A DNA stretch of 64,000 nucleotides, from NCBI GenBank assembly GCA_029251165.1, contig JAQXDW010000122.1:18435-82434 (forward strand), in the 5' to 3' direction. Source of the stretch: Myxococcota bacterium (lineage in GTDB: Bacteria > Myxococcota_A > UBA796). Each line of letters opens with the position of its first letter. The first letter of the stretch is position 1. This document shows, piece after piece, positions 36,105 through 46,523 of the stretch. The position numbers and the translations under genes were made by a program. The notes beneath the pieces were generated by a model, which worked only from the letters and a program-made list of their open reading frames with translations, ran no database searches and was not told where the DNA came from.

Positions 36105-37538
36105 GTGATCCTCCTGCTCCCTTCCGTTCTCTACGCTCAAGAGAACACACCACCTCTGGACACGCCCGATGCGGCTCCAGCAGCTGAGAGCGAGGCTCCT
36201 GAAGACCTCGAGCCCACTGCGGCAGCCCCTGTCGAGCCCGGCTTCATCTCCGAGCTTCTTCCCTCAGGGATGAAGGTCTCCATTCTCTCCGACCCCGATT
36301 ATCCCATCGTCGCCACTCAGATGTGGGTGCAGGTGGGGTCCGCTCATGAGACCGAACAAGAGCTGGGCTTTGCCCACCTCTTCGAGCACCTGATGTTCGG
36401 CGAGACCAGCCAGTACGACAAGGAAGCCTACTCGCGCCACCACACCGTCCACGGCGGCACCCAGAACGCCTACACCGCCTTTGACAACACCGTCTATATC
36501 TCTGAGATCAGCCCGTCAGAGCACGATCATGTGCTGGTGCTCGAGGCCGATCGCATGGTCAACCTCATCCTCGACGCCGACAACCTCGCCAACGAGCAGA
36601 AGATCGTGGCTGAGGAGCTGCGGATGCGCACCGAGAACAACCCGGGCGCGCGGCTGGTGGGACCGGCGCTGGGGACCCTGTTCGGCGAGCACCCCTACGG
36701 CCACCTACCGGCAGGAACCAAAGAAGACATTGCTGGTGCAAGTCTGGATATGGTCCAGAAGTTCTACACTGGATACTACCACCCAGCCAACATGCACCTG
36801 GTCATCGTCGGACCGGTGAACGGACCGCAGACCCTTGCACGCGTCGAGACGCTGTTTGCTGCCGTCGACAAGGAGCGCCTCACCCCGCCCGAGGTCGCCG
36901 ACCTCTCCTCCTGGACCTTCCCAGAGCAGGTCACGCTCAAGGAGGATCTGCCGCCGATCAAGGTCGCCGCGCAGGTCTGGTTCGGCCCCACCCAACGCGA
37001 CGCCGACTACTGGGCCTACCGGGTGATGACCGAGATGCTGGCCGGCGGTGAGCTCGACCGCTTCCGAGAGGAGCTGGTCACCAATCGCGGCAAGGCCATC
37101 GAGGCGTTCACCCTCAGCGATAACCTCCGCGCCGGCTCCCTCCTCTCGCTCGTCTCCATCAACCTCCCGTTCCGAGCACGGGGCAAGGCCTTTCGGCTGC
37201 TGGATCAGAGCGTCGACACCCTCAGCGAGGGCGACTGGATGAGCACAGAGAACCTGGAGACGGTGCGACGCAGGATGCTGAGCGCCGAGCTGACCCGCAG
37301 CTATTACGCCGCCTCCATGGCCAAAGCCATCGGACAGGCCTATGCATGGCAGAACGACGACCAGCTCGCCCTGAAGGGCTCCGCTGAGTCGATCGATGCC
37401 GTCACCATCGATCAGGTCCGCGCCGCCTGGCAGACCTACATCATCGACACAGAGCCCGTCGAATTGTTCATTAAGAAGGGCAAGGCCACCGAGCTCGCCC
37501 CCGAGACCACTACGCTACACTCCGCGGAGCAGCGATGA
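36105..37538 (+). CDS. M16 zinc metallopeptidase, catalytic subunit
   Basis: A 477-residue peptidase. GTG 36105 is favoured because GGAG lies seven bases upstream; ATG 36066 would add 13 residues. The N-terminus (MILLLPSVLYAQE) is a very short apparent signal. After a Pro/Ala/Glu linker comes the M16 domain with inverted zinc motif HLFEH (H91, E94, H95) and the downstream metal-binding Glu in EELRMRTENN. The C-terminal half (about 250-470) is the second, non-catalytic M16 lobe. Bacterial M16 proteins of this size work as heterodimers with a partner lacking the zinc motif. The partner is the next gene, which overlaps by ATGA. It probably degrades or processes peptides in the periplasm. Confidence 0.88.
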   Translation: MILLLPSVLYAQENTPPLDTPDAAPAAESEAPEDLEPTAAAPVEPGFISELLPSGMKVSILSDPDYPIVATQMWVQVGSAHETEQELGFAHLFEHLMFGETSQYDKEAYSRHHTVHGGTQNAYTAFDNTVYISEISPSEHDHVLVLEADRMVNLILDADNLANEQKIVAEELRMRTENNPGARLVGPALGTLFGEHPYGHLPAGTKEDIAGASLDMVQKFYTGYYHPANMHLVIVGPVNGPQTLARVETLFAAVDKERLTPPEVADLSSWTFPEQVTLKEDLPPIKVAAQVWFGPTQRDADYWAYRVMTEMLAGGELDRFREELVTNRGKAIEAFTLSDNLRAGSLLSLVSINLPFRARGKAFRLLDQSVDTLSEGDWMSTENLETVRRRMLSAELTRSYYAASMAKAIGQAYAWQNDDQLALKGSAESIDAVTIDQVRAAWQTYIIDTEPVELFIKKGKATELAPETTTLHSAEQR

Positions 37539-38869
37539 TCGCCCTACTGACAGTCCTGAATGCCTCTGCACAAGACGACATCGTCACAGACGCTGCCACA
37601 GACGAGGCCGCTCCAGCGGCGGTCGCTCCAGCCCCCGTCCACGAGCCCGCCCTCAAGGCGCCGGTGCTCTGGGCGGTAGATGCAGCCACCACTGCTGTGC
37701 TGGTCGAAGATCACCGCGCTCCGCTCGTCCAGCTTCGGATCCAGGTTCCCGCCGGAAACTGGACGCCGTGGCTGATTGAAAACCACGGCATCGAGGCGTG
37801 GTTGAGACAAAACTACGACACCGATGGTGACCTGCGCGCCCGCGCCGATTCTCTGGCCGCCGACTTCTACTTCAACGTCCGCGAGCAGCGCAGCACAATG
37901 GTAGTCAGATGCCTCAAGCGCGACCTGCCTGCGGTCCTGGAGCTGGTCGACGACATCCTCACCAACACCGACTACGACACCGAGGAGCTCAAGCGCATGC
38001 AGCAGGGCTACGACATCGGCTGGAAGGGAAGCCAGAAGGAACACACGTTTCGGATGAACCAGGCCACGCACCGGCTGCTGTTTGCCGAAGGCGACCCTCG
38101 ACGCATTTCCTACGAGAAGCCGGGAAGTGTCGAGACCAACAGCGACGAGCTCGTGGCAGTCCGCGATGCCATGCTGCGGCTGCCTGGCCGGGTCATCGGC
38201 TTCAGCGGCGATCTGACCCTCGAGGAAGCCGAGGCGATGGTCGGCGGCATCCTGCCGGAAGCAGAGGCAGCGCCGGAAGGAATGGAGCCGGTCTTTTATC
38301 CCCTCAGCGTGCTGCCGGAGTCGGCTGTTGAGTCAATGGACAACCTCACCCAGACCTACTTCGCGTGGTTCAAGGCGGGTCCCAACTGGGAGGCAGAGGA
38401 CTATGCGGCGTGGCGGGTGGCCGATCACGTGCTCGGTGGACACAACTTCTCTCGGCTCAACGTCGCCCTGCGTCACGATGGCGGCGAGACCTATGGGGTC
38501 AGAACCGCAGGCAGGGGCAGCGAGAATGAGAGGGTCTACAGCATCAGCACCTTCACCCGCCTGGAGAACACCGAGAGCACCGAGGAGAAGCTGCGGGCTG
38601 CTCTGGCCACCTTCCACAGCGAGGGCATCTCTGCAGAGGAGCTCGATGGCGCGATCGGCTACTGGCTCGGCAGCCGACTGAGCGACAAGCAGTCTCCAAA
38701 TCAGATTCTCAACGAGACGCTGTGGGCGCTGGGCAATGATCGCACAATAGACTGGAAGGACGACCTCAACGAAGCAATCGCAGCGCTGACCGTCGAGGAC
38801 GTCAATGCTGCGATCACCGAGCATTTTGCTCCAGAAAGCTTCACGATGCTCAGGGTGACCGAGGAATAG
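37535..38869 (+). CDS. M16-like peptidase, non-catalytic partner subunit
   Basis: A 444-residue protein starting at ATG 37535 inside the stop codon of the preceding gene. A short signal-like N-terminus (MIALLTVLNASAQDD) is followed by an Ala/Pro-rich linker. The M16 fold is visible (APLVQLRIQVPAGNW, then the second lobe with YFAWFKAGPNWEAEDYAAW and SRLNVALRHDGGETYG). Where the zinc motif should be, the sequence reads WLIENHGIEAWLRQ with no HxxEH. This is the usual split between catalytic and substrate-binding chains in bacterial M16 pairs. Translational coupling suggests 1:1 production. Confidence 0.85.
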   Translation: MIALLTVLNASAQDDIVTDAATDEAAPAAVAPAPVHEPALKAPVLWAVDAATTAVLVEDHRAPLVQLRIQVPAGNWTPWLIENHGIEAWLRQNYDTDGDLRARADSLAADFYFNVREQRSTMVVRCLKRDLPAVLELVDDILTNTDYDTEELKRMQQGYDIGWKGSQKEHTFRMNQATHRLLFAEGDPRRISYEKPGSVETNSDELVAVRDAMLRLPGRVIGFSGDLTLEEAEAMVGGILPEAEAAPEGMEPVFYPLSVLPESAVESMDNLTQTYFAWFKAGPNWEAEDYAAWRVADHVLGGHNFSRLNVALRHDGGETYGVRTAGRGSENERVYSISTFTRLENTESTEEKLRAALATFHSEGISAEELDGAIGYWLGSRLSDKQSPNQILNETLWALGNDRTIDWKDDLNEAIAALTVEDVNAAITEHFAPESFTMLRVTEE

Positions 38870-39091
38870 GAAGCGCGCCGGCTCAGCCGCCACACCGAGC
38901 CCTCACCCCGTCGGCACCGCCGCAGCAGTCCGACGGAGTGAGGGCGACGGTGGCTCGGGGGTATGAGGCCTCAAGCGAAGGGGCCGACAGCACCATGCTG
39001 CGTGCTTGGGGAGATGCGCCAGCGCGTACAGTCGTACTCTGCTCGTGCCCGCTCGGGCACTGTGTGGCCAATGAATCGGGAGGAGACGCCA

Positions 39092-39727
39092 GTGGAGACC
39101 CTGCACACGCAGCTGCCGCCTGGCGCCTCAGTCCAGACAAGCCTGGGGTCACTCCAGATCACCCTTCCCGTCCGCTCTAGCTCATCAGGGAAGGCAAGCG
39201 TCCACCTCAACGCCGCCAGAGTCGGAGTCGTCTTCATGCTCGGCCTCTTCAGCGCCATCGCCTACTTGTATGTGTCTGCACATTGCTTGATGTTCATCGA
39301 TCGTCTCTTCAAGCTGGGCGGGCTGGAGTCGATTATTGGGGCGCTGGTGTTTTTTGTGGGATTCGGAAAGGTCATGCCGACGACGGTCGTGCAGAGCAAC
39401 CGAAAGATAAAAGCGCGCATCGCGGCACGCGACGAACACTACGCCACCTTTGTACTGGAGCGGCACACACTCACTGTTCCCATGTCTCGTGGGAAGACCC
39501 AGAGGATCGAGCTGGCGGAGGTTCTCTTCTTCTCGAACGGTCCGCCACCACGGGCTCAGCTCAAGGACAAGCGCTCCATCACCTTCGCCCGTATACAAGC
39601 TCCAGACGCTCAGGCGTGGCTCGTGTCGGTCTGCCAGGCCGCCCTGAAGGAGCGCGGTGATGCAGCGGTGTACACCGAGGCGGTGCCTGCCGCCCTGCGC
39701 ACCCTCACGCAGCAGCAGCCCGCCTGA
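39092..39727 (+). CDS. Small membrane protein of unknown function
   Basis: A 211-residue protein. GTG 39092 is chosen because GGGAGGAG lies six bases upstream; an ATG 21 bases earlier would include that site in the coding region. Two membrane helices (about residues 38-62 and 77-97) surround a short loop. A C-terminal cytoplasmic beta-rich domain follows with a PH/YdbT-like feel (FVLERHTLTVPMSRGKTQRI, ELAEVLFFSNG, SITFARIQAPDAQAW). This could be a bacterial PH-like domain, but that is a guess from strand spacing. It is monocistronic. Confidence 0.65.
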   Translation: METLHTQLPPGASVQTSLGSLQITLPVRSSSSGKASVHLNAARVGVVFMLGLFSAIAYLYVSAHCLMFIDRLFKLGGLESIIGALVFFVGFGKVMPTTVVQSNRKIKARIAARDEHYATFVLERHTLTVPMSRGKTQRIELAEVLFFSNGPPPRAQLKDKRSITFARIQAPDAQAWLVSVCQAALKERGDAAVYTEAVPAALRTLTQQQPA

Positions 39728-40063
39728 CACAGAACCTCAAGCGACGCTCCGCAGCCCCAGGCATCGCGGCTCCAGAGAGAAGAGGCATCCTGCTGGCGCT
39801 TGAGCACGACGCATCAGTCCGACATCACGATGGGTCCATGCGCCCTCCTCAGGAACTCATCCGCTTGATTTCACTGTGAACAACGACACGCACACAGCAG
39901 GTCTGGGCCTGCTCGGCCCAAGCTCAGCGCCGTCTCCATGCCTCATCCCCGCGCGGTGTCGTCCGACATCGGCGCGGGGAGACGGTGATCCAACACGGAG
40001 AGATGGCATAAGCCCTGGTAAGCTCTGTGTAGAGTCGACCCAAGCAGACCTCGGGAGAATCAA
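39728..40063. other. Intergenic region with large imperfect palindrome, 336 bp
   Basis: Between two plus-strand genes. At 39946-39980, TCCCCGCGC and GCGCGGGGA (9 bp) with inner GTGTCG/CGACAT pairing form a long hairpin. An outer CGTCTCC (39931-39937) can alternatively pair with GGAGACG (39978-39984). The result looks like two mutually exclusive structures 80-130 bases upstream of the next start. No U-run follows; otherwise nothing coding is visible. Confidence 0.5.
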
Positions 40064-41989
<1,926 letters not shown>

Positions 41990-42020
41990 AGGTGCGGCTT
42001 ACCGACAGCGCATCACCGCA

Positions 42021-44030
42021 TCACCGCCGCGCCACACCAGCAGGATGCAGCGGTGCGCCGAGGAGCCGGCTGAAGTCGGATGGCCTGAGCGGCTTCTCCA
42101 GCACCTCGTTGTCGATGCGGTTGATGAACGCGCGTGCACGTGGGCTGAACGCACCGCCGGTACAGAAGACGATTCGCTCGACGAGGTGTGGAGAGCGCAT
42201 GCGGAGCATGTCGAAGAACTGAGGCCCGTCGACCTCTGGCATCATCATGTCGCAGAGGATGACATCAAAGTCCTCGTCCGTTCTCAAGATCTCAAGCGCC
42301 TCTGTCCCGCTGGATGTCACCGTGGCATCATGGCTACGGAACATGCGACGATACGCACGGACCATGCCCAGATCGTCATCGATGACGAGAATCCTCCGCC
42401 CCTTGACCAGCGGCACGGCCCGTGGACTCCGCGTGTTGGAGAGAGAGAGCCCGGTGTCGTGGGGAAGCCGGACGCGAAACATGGTCCCGACGCCCAGGGT
42501 GCTCTCGACATCGATCGTTCCCCCGTGGGCCTCGACGATGCTCGCGCACAGCGCCAGACCAAGCCCGGTGCCCTGCTCCGGTCCCTTGGTCGTAAAGAAC
42601 GGCTCAAAGATGCGGGCGAGGGTTTGCGCGTCCATGCCGATGCCGCTGTCTTCGACGGTGAAGATGAGCTCTGTGTCGCTTGACCGGGTCGTGACTCGGA
42701 TGTGGTTTGAGCTGGCGCTCCCTTCAGTGATCGCCTGCGCAGCATTCATGAGCAGGTTTGTGGCGACCTGGCCAAGCTTCCCGCGCCGTGCGGCAATCGT
42801 TGGCAGATCCGCCTCCAGCGCGAGCTGCAGCTGTGCGTGATGACGCAGCTCATTGCGAAGCATGCGGATCGAGACTTGAACGGAGTCGTTGAGGTCGACT
42901 TCAATTACGACGGGCTCCTGCGCTCGGGTGAAGAACCGAAGGTCACGCGTCACCAGCTGAATTCGCTCGATCCCTTTTCGGTTGTCGCGCTGCAGCTCTT
43001 GCATGGATGCGATGTCTGGCGCCTGCGCAAGGATGGCATGCAGCGCCTTCTTCTGAGTCGGATCCGAGAGGGTTTCGGCGAACATCGCGATGTTCTCGGT
43101 GAGCGTCTTCACTGCAGCTAGCTGCTGTTCTGCGACATCGGTGTTCATCAGCATGAAGGCTGCGGGGTTGTTGATCTCGTGCACGACGCCCGCCGCGACC
43201 TCGCCCACGGCAGCAAGACGCTCAGAGCGCTCGATCTTCTCTTGCTGTGCTCGACGCTCGCTGACATCGCGAATGATCATCACGACCAACATCTGGCCCC
43301 GGCTCTCGAAGACGTTCTGCATCATGTCTGCGATGAACGTGGCTCCGCTGCGCCGAACGAGCACGGTGTCAGCATTGACACAGCGTCCGGTCTGGAGGAG
43401 GTCGTCATACATTTGATCCTGAAGACCGGCCTCAGGTGATGAGAGGAGATCCCCCACAGATACCGACTGAAACTGAACCGTACTCCAGCCAAAGAGCGCA
43501 CAGGCTGACGGGTTGGCCTCGATGCACTTCCCTGTGTTCAGCTCACGGATGATGACGGCATCTCCCGTGCAGGTCACCACACCACGGTAGAAGGCCTCTG
43601 ACTCTAAGAGATCCTCTCGCTCGATGCGGAAGCGTGCGTCTGTCTCGTGAGTGCTCTTGGGAATGGACATGATGGTTGCCGAGTAGGTGCGCTCCCCGAC
43701 ATCAAACTTCTGCAGGCGCAGATCCATCTTGAAAATGGATCCATTCCGGCACCGAATCGGGACGGCACCGACCGTTGTCGACCCAAGCGTGATCAGCTCT
43801 TGGCTGACCCGACGATGCTCTTCTCTTGGAAACTGACTGAGGTCTCCCCCCGTCATCACGCTGAGCTCAGCCATCGTGTAGCCAAGCTCAGAGAGCGCGC
43901 CCGGGCTGGCATCGACGAAGCGCGCAGTCTCCCAGTCGGCAATCAACACCAGCGCTCTAGACTCCGCGATGAGCGTCTGGTACACCTCAGGCTCACGAAA
44001 TGTTGAGCGAAATGTTGTGCTGGTCGTCAT
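42021..44030 (-). CDS. Hybrid sensor histidine kinase (PAS-PAS-HisKA-ATPase-receiver)
   Basis: A 669-residue cytoplasmic protein with no membrane helix. Start placed at ATG 44030 (MTTSTTFRST), just before the first PAS; the Shine-Dalgarno is weak and an upstream start would add a Cys-rich tail. Two PAS domains (about 15-135 and 140-265; FVDASPGALSELGYT, CIEANPSACALFGW) probably bind a small ligand or cofactor. HisKA has GVVHEINNPAAFM. The ATPase domain has LLMNAAQAI, VEDSGIGM, FEPFFTT and GTGLGLAL. The C-terminal receiver has RRILVIDDD, phosphoacceptor Asp in VILCDMMMPEVDG and Lys in VLEKPL. No effector domain is attached, so the output is likely a phosphorelay to another protein. Confidence 0.92.
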   Translation of the reverse strand: MTTSTTFRSTFREPEVYQTLIAESRALVLIADWETARFVDASPGALSELGYTMAELSVMTGGDLSQFPREEHRRVSQELITLGSTTVGAVPIRCRNGSIFKMDLRLQKFDVGERTYSATIMSIPKSTHETDARFRIEREDLLESEAFYRGVVTCTGDAVIIRELNTGKCIEANPSACALFGWSTVQFQSVSVGDLLSSPEAGLQDQMYDDLLQTGRCVNADTVLVRRSGATFIADMMQNVFESRGQMLVVMIIRDVSERRAQQEKIERSERLAAVGEVAAGVVHEINNPAAFMLMNTDVAEQQLAAVKTLTENIAMFAETLSDPTQKKALHAILAQAPDIASMQELQRDNRKGIERIQLVTRDLRFFTRAQEPVVIEVDLNDSVQVSIRMLRNELRHHAQLQLALEADLPTIAARRGKLGQVATNLLMNAAQAITEGSASSNHIRVTTRSSDTELIFTVEDSGIGMDAQTLARIFEPFFTTKGPEQGTGLGLALCASIVEAHGGTIDVESTLGVGTMFRVRLPHDTGLSLSNTRSPRAVPLVKGRRILVIDDDLGMVRAYRRMFRSHDATVTSSGTEALEILRTDEDFDVILCDMMMPEVDGPQFFDMLRMRSPHLVERIVFCTGGAFSPRARAFINRIDNEVLEKPLRPSDFSRLLGAPLHPAGVARR

Positions 44031-44841
44031 CGGAGCGGACGACTGTGGACGTGCACTCTGGACCAACACGGCTTCACAACGAGTCGATTCGAGTGCTCGA
44101 ACTTCATCTAATGGGTGCCCCTCAGCAGAGTCGCAGAAGCCATGGCAGCCCCGACAAGAGAGCTGCTCGGTGCTGCCGCCCTCGCCAGGCACGCAGTTGT
44201 GTCACAACTATCTTGCTCTAAAGTAAAGGGTGCGTCCACACCGATGACGCCATGCTGCCCATTTTGCAGCCCTCAGATTGGTTCCGTCTGGTGGAGCCGA
44301 CTCCGGACGACGGCACCACGCGGCTCCTGCCACGCTGAGAAACCACAGAACGCACCCTATGAATGGTCTCACCCTGCAATTCGTGTCCATTCCTCGTCAG
44401 CGCGTCGGCGCCGTCTCGCAGGGCTGGGTCACTGCGCTCGACCTGAGCGACGCTCGCCGGGGTCTGTGGCGAGGCGCACCACCGCAGCCTGCCATCCCGG
44501 CACGTCCGCCGGCATCGGCCGAGACAGGCGGACACATCCCGGCCTTGATCCTTTCATACTGCGAGCGGGACGGCGATGCTCCGAGGGTAAAGGCCATCGA
44601 GAACAGTGCCCCCAGCGTCGGCCCGGGAGGCCCGACGAGGTGGCCGTAGCCTGGATCACCATCGGCGACGTTGATGAGGAAGGTCGTGTTCGCGATGAAG
44701 ACCGGATGAAACCGCACCCAGCCGACATCAGCAGCGCAGACGGCACGCTCTCGGGGATGCGTCCGGACGCATCGTCGTGGTCATGTATAGTCTTCACCGT
44801 CCTGATCCCCGCATCAGCTGGTGAGAGACCGATCGCAGACG
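44031..44841. other. Intergenic region, 811 bp, without a confident gene
   Basis: The longest gap in the window, between the divergent hybrid kinase and propeller-protein genes. A minus-strand open frame (44397-44717, extendable upstream to about 44780 without a good start) has 60 codons of normal-looking composition (VFIANTTFLINVADGDPGYG, TLGALFSMAFTLG). It then becomes Arg/Gly-rich. It may be the remnant of a lost gene. Confidence 0.4.
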
Positions 44842-46485
44842 ATGTATCATCTGGAGATGAACTCGCTCCTTGCACTCTCCCTCGTCCTGACCTCCGCCCA
44901 CGCTGAGGAGGTCTATGAAGATGCCTTCTTGAGCGACAAGGGGCGCTGGGTCGGCGGCACCATCCATGAAGGCAGCCTGCAGCTCTCCAGCGAGTCCGCC
45001 ACACTGGCGCTGCCCGCATCCACCGCGCTGGTCGGTACGCTGGTGCTGCGGCAGCGCGATGCGGCGGCCCTCTCCCTGCGTCTTGACGAGGCTCACTGGG
45101 GCGCCGACTACACCGAAGCGGGCGCCCTCTCTCTCGGAGACCAGCGCCTGCACTTTCCCCACGGTCATCGAGACTGGCAGACCGAGGCTGAGCCGGTCCT
45201 GCAGCCCTCCGCGGAGGACTGGTGGGAGTCCGGCAGCGTCCTGCACTGCGATGTCCACTACGACGAGGGCAGCGGCACCTGGTTCCTCTACTACACGGGC
45301 GTGATGAGCCCCGGCTACGGCTACCGTCAGCTCAACGTGGCCACCTCCTCGGATGGAGAGACCTGGACCCGGTATGCGGGCAACCCCATCATCACCATCG
45401 ACTACGACCTCACAACGGTCGACGGCATCCACGCCCACATGCCGTCGGTGATCAAGGATTCAGAAGGAACGTTCCACCTATACTATTCCTGTTACCAGAA
45501 CGACGTCGGGAACCGCATCTGCCACGCAACCTCCGAAGATGGCCTCGCCTGGAGTCGACCAGACTACGGCACAGGACGGGTGGCGCTCGATCTGGGGGCG
45601 TCCGGGGACTTCGACGACGCGAGTGTGCGAGAGCCCGATGTGTCCGTGGCCCCAGACGGAAGCTTCCAGATGCTCTATGTCGGCACCCGCTCCGATGAAC
45701 ACTATGGTCCTGCCGGTCTCGCGCAGTCCGTAGACGGCGGCTGGACCTGGACGCGCCTGGCCCAGATCACCGACGTAAAAGGAGACCTCCAGGGAGGATC
45801 GGTCGTGCAGTCCGCCTACGGACTGGAGCAGTGGTACCAGTGCGACGACGCCTTCTGCTTCGCGGAGAGCACGGGAACCGACTCAGATGGAGGCGTCGAC
45901 TGGAGCCGCTGGACCCTCCACGAAGCGCCGGTGCTCTTGAAGAACTGGGCCACCTGGAACAGCGGCTACATCCAGGCACCCTCAGCCTGGCTGGACCAAG
46001 ACAGCCGGGTCCACCTCTGGTTCAACGCCTACGACTATGACAGCGGCCTGGAGGTCCTGGGACATGTGCGCAGTGTCCCCCGCCCCGACCAGTGGGTCGA
46101 GGTGCAGCTCGCCTGGGACGGCGCCGAGCTCAGCGTGTCCTTCGACGGCGGCCCCGAGCTGAAGACGGGCCTCGATCATGTGTCCTCGCTGGTCCTGGAG
46201 AGCACCGGAGAGGCGGAGATCGATGAGATCCGGCTGGAGTGGACGCCCACAGTCGAGGAGAACGACACGGGCATCGACACGCCGGAGGACACCGGCGGCG
46301 GTGAAGAGACCGGCGAGAATGTGGACGATGCGTCTGGTGACGACGCGGACTCAGCCCTGGAGGAATCCACCTGTGGCTGCACAGCCACACACCGCGCAGC
46401 GCCGCTCGCGTGGTCGCTGGGTCTTGGGCTCCTGGTGGGGCTCGTCCGCACCCGCTTCTCGCGGTGTCCGCCGGAAGCGCGCTAG
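44842..46485 (+). CDS. Anchored five-bladed beta-propeller, glycosidase-like (GH43/GH130-type)
   Basis: A 547-residue exported protein. ATG 44842 is used; ATG 44857 (MNSLLALSLVLTSAHA) gives a cleaner signal, but the GGAG then touches the start codon. After a beta-sandwich N-domain (about 25-125), residues about 130-420 show repeating blades with the SxDGxTWxR pattern (ATSSDGETWTRYAGNP, ATSEDGLAWSRP, SVDGGWTWTRL) and WFLYYTGV/FHLYYSCY strands. This is typical of GH43, GH32 and GH130-like propellers. Catalytic acids were not assigned. A Thr/Asp/Glu linker and a MYXO-CTERM-like tail (STCGCTA, hydrophobic helix, RTRFSR) follow. Probably a surface glycan-binding or degrading protein. Confidence 0.75.
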   Translation: MYHLEMNSLLALSLVLTSAHAEEVYEDAFLSDKGRWVGGTIHEGSLQLSSESATLALPASTALVGTLVLRQRDAAALSLRLDEAHWGADYTEAGALSLGDQRLHFPHGHRDWQTEAEPVLQPSAEDWWESGSVLHCDVHYDEGSGTWFLYYTGVMSPGYGYRQLNVATSSDGETWTRYAGNPIITIDYDLTTVDGIHAHMPSVIKDSEGTFHLYYSCYQNDVGNRICHATSEDGLAWSRPDYGTGRVALDLGASGDFDDASVREPDVSVAPDGSFQMLYVGTRSDEHYGPAGLAQSVDGGWTWTRLAQITDVKGDLQGGSVVQSAYGLEQWYQCDDAFCFAESTGTDSDGGVDWSRWTLHEAPVLLKNWATWNSGYIQAPSAWLDQDSRVHLWFNAYDYDSGLEVLGHVRSVPRPDQWVEVQLAWDGAELSVSFDGGPELKTGLDHVSSLVLESTGEAEIDEIRLEWTPTVEENDTGIDTPEDTGGGEETGENVDDASGDDADSALEESTCGCTATHRAAPLAWSLGLGLLVGLVRTRFSRCPPEAR

Positions 46486-46523
46486 GCTCGCAGCCGGCAT
46501 CCCGGAGCCCCGGCGGCGGGTCC

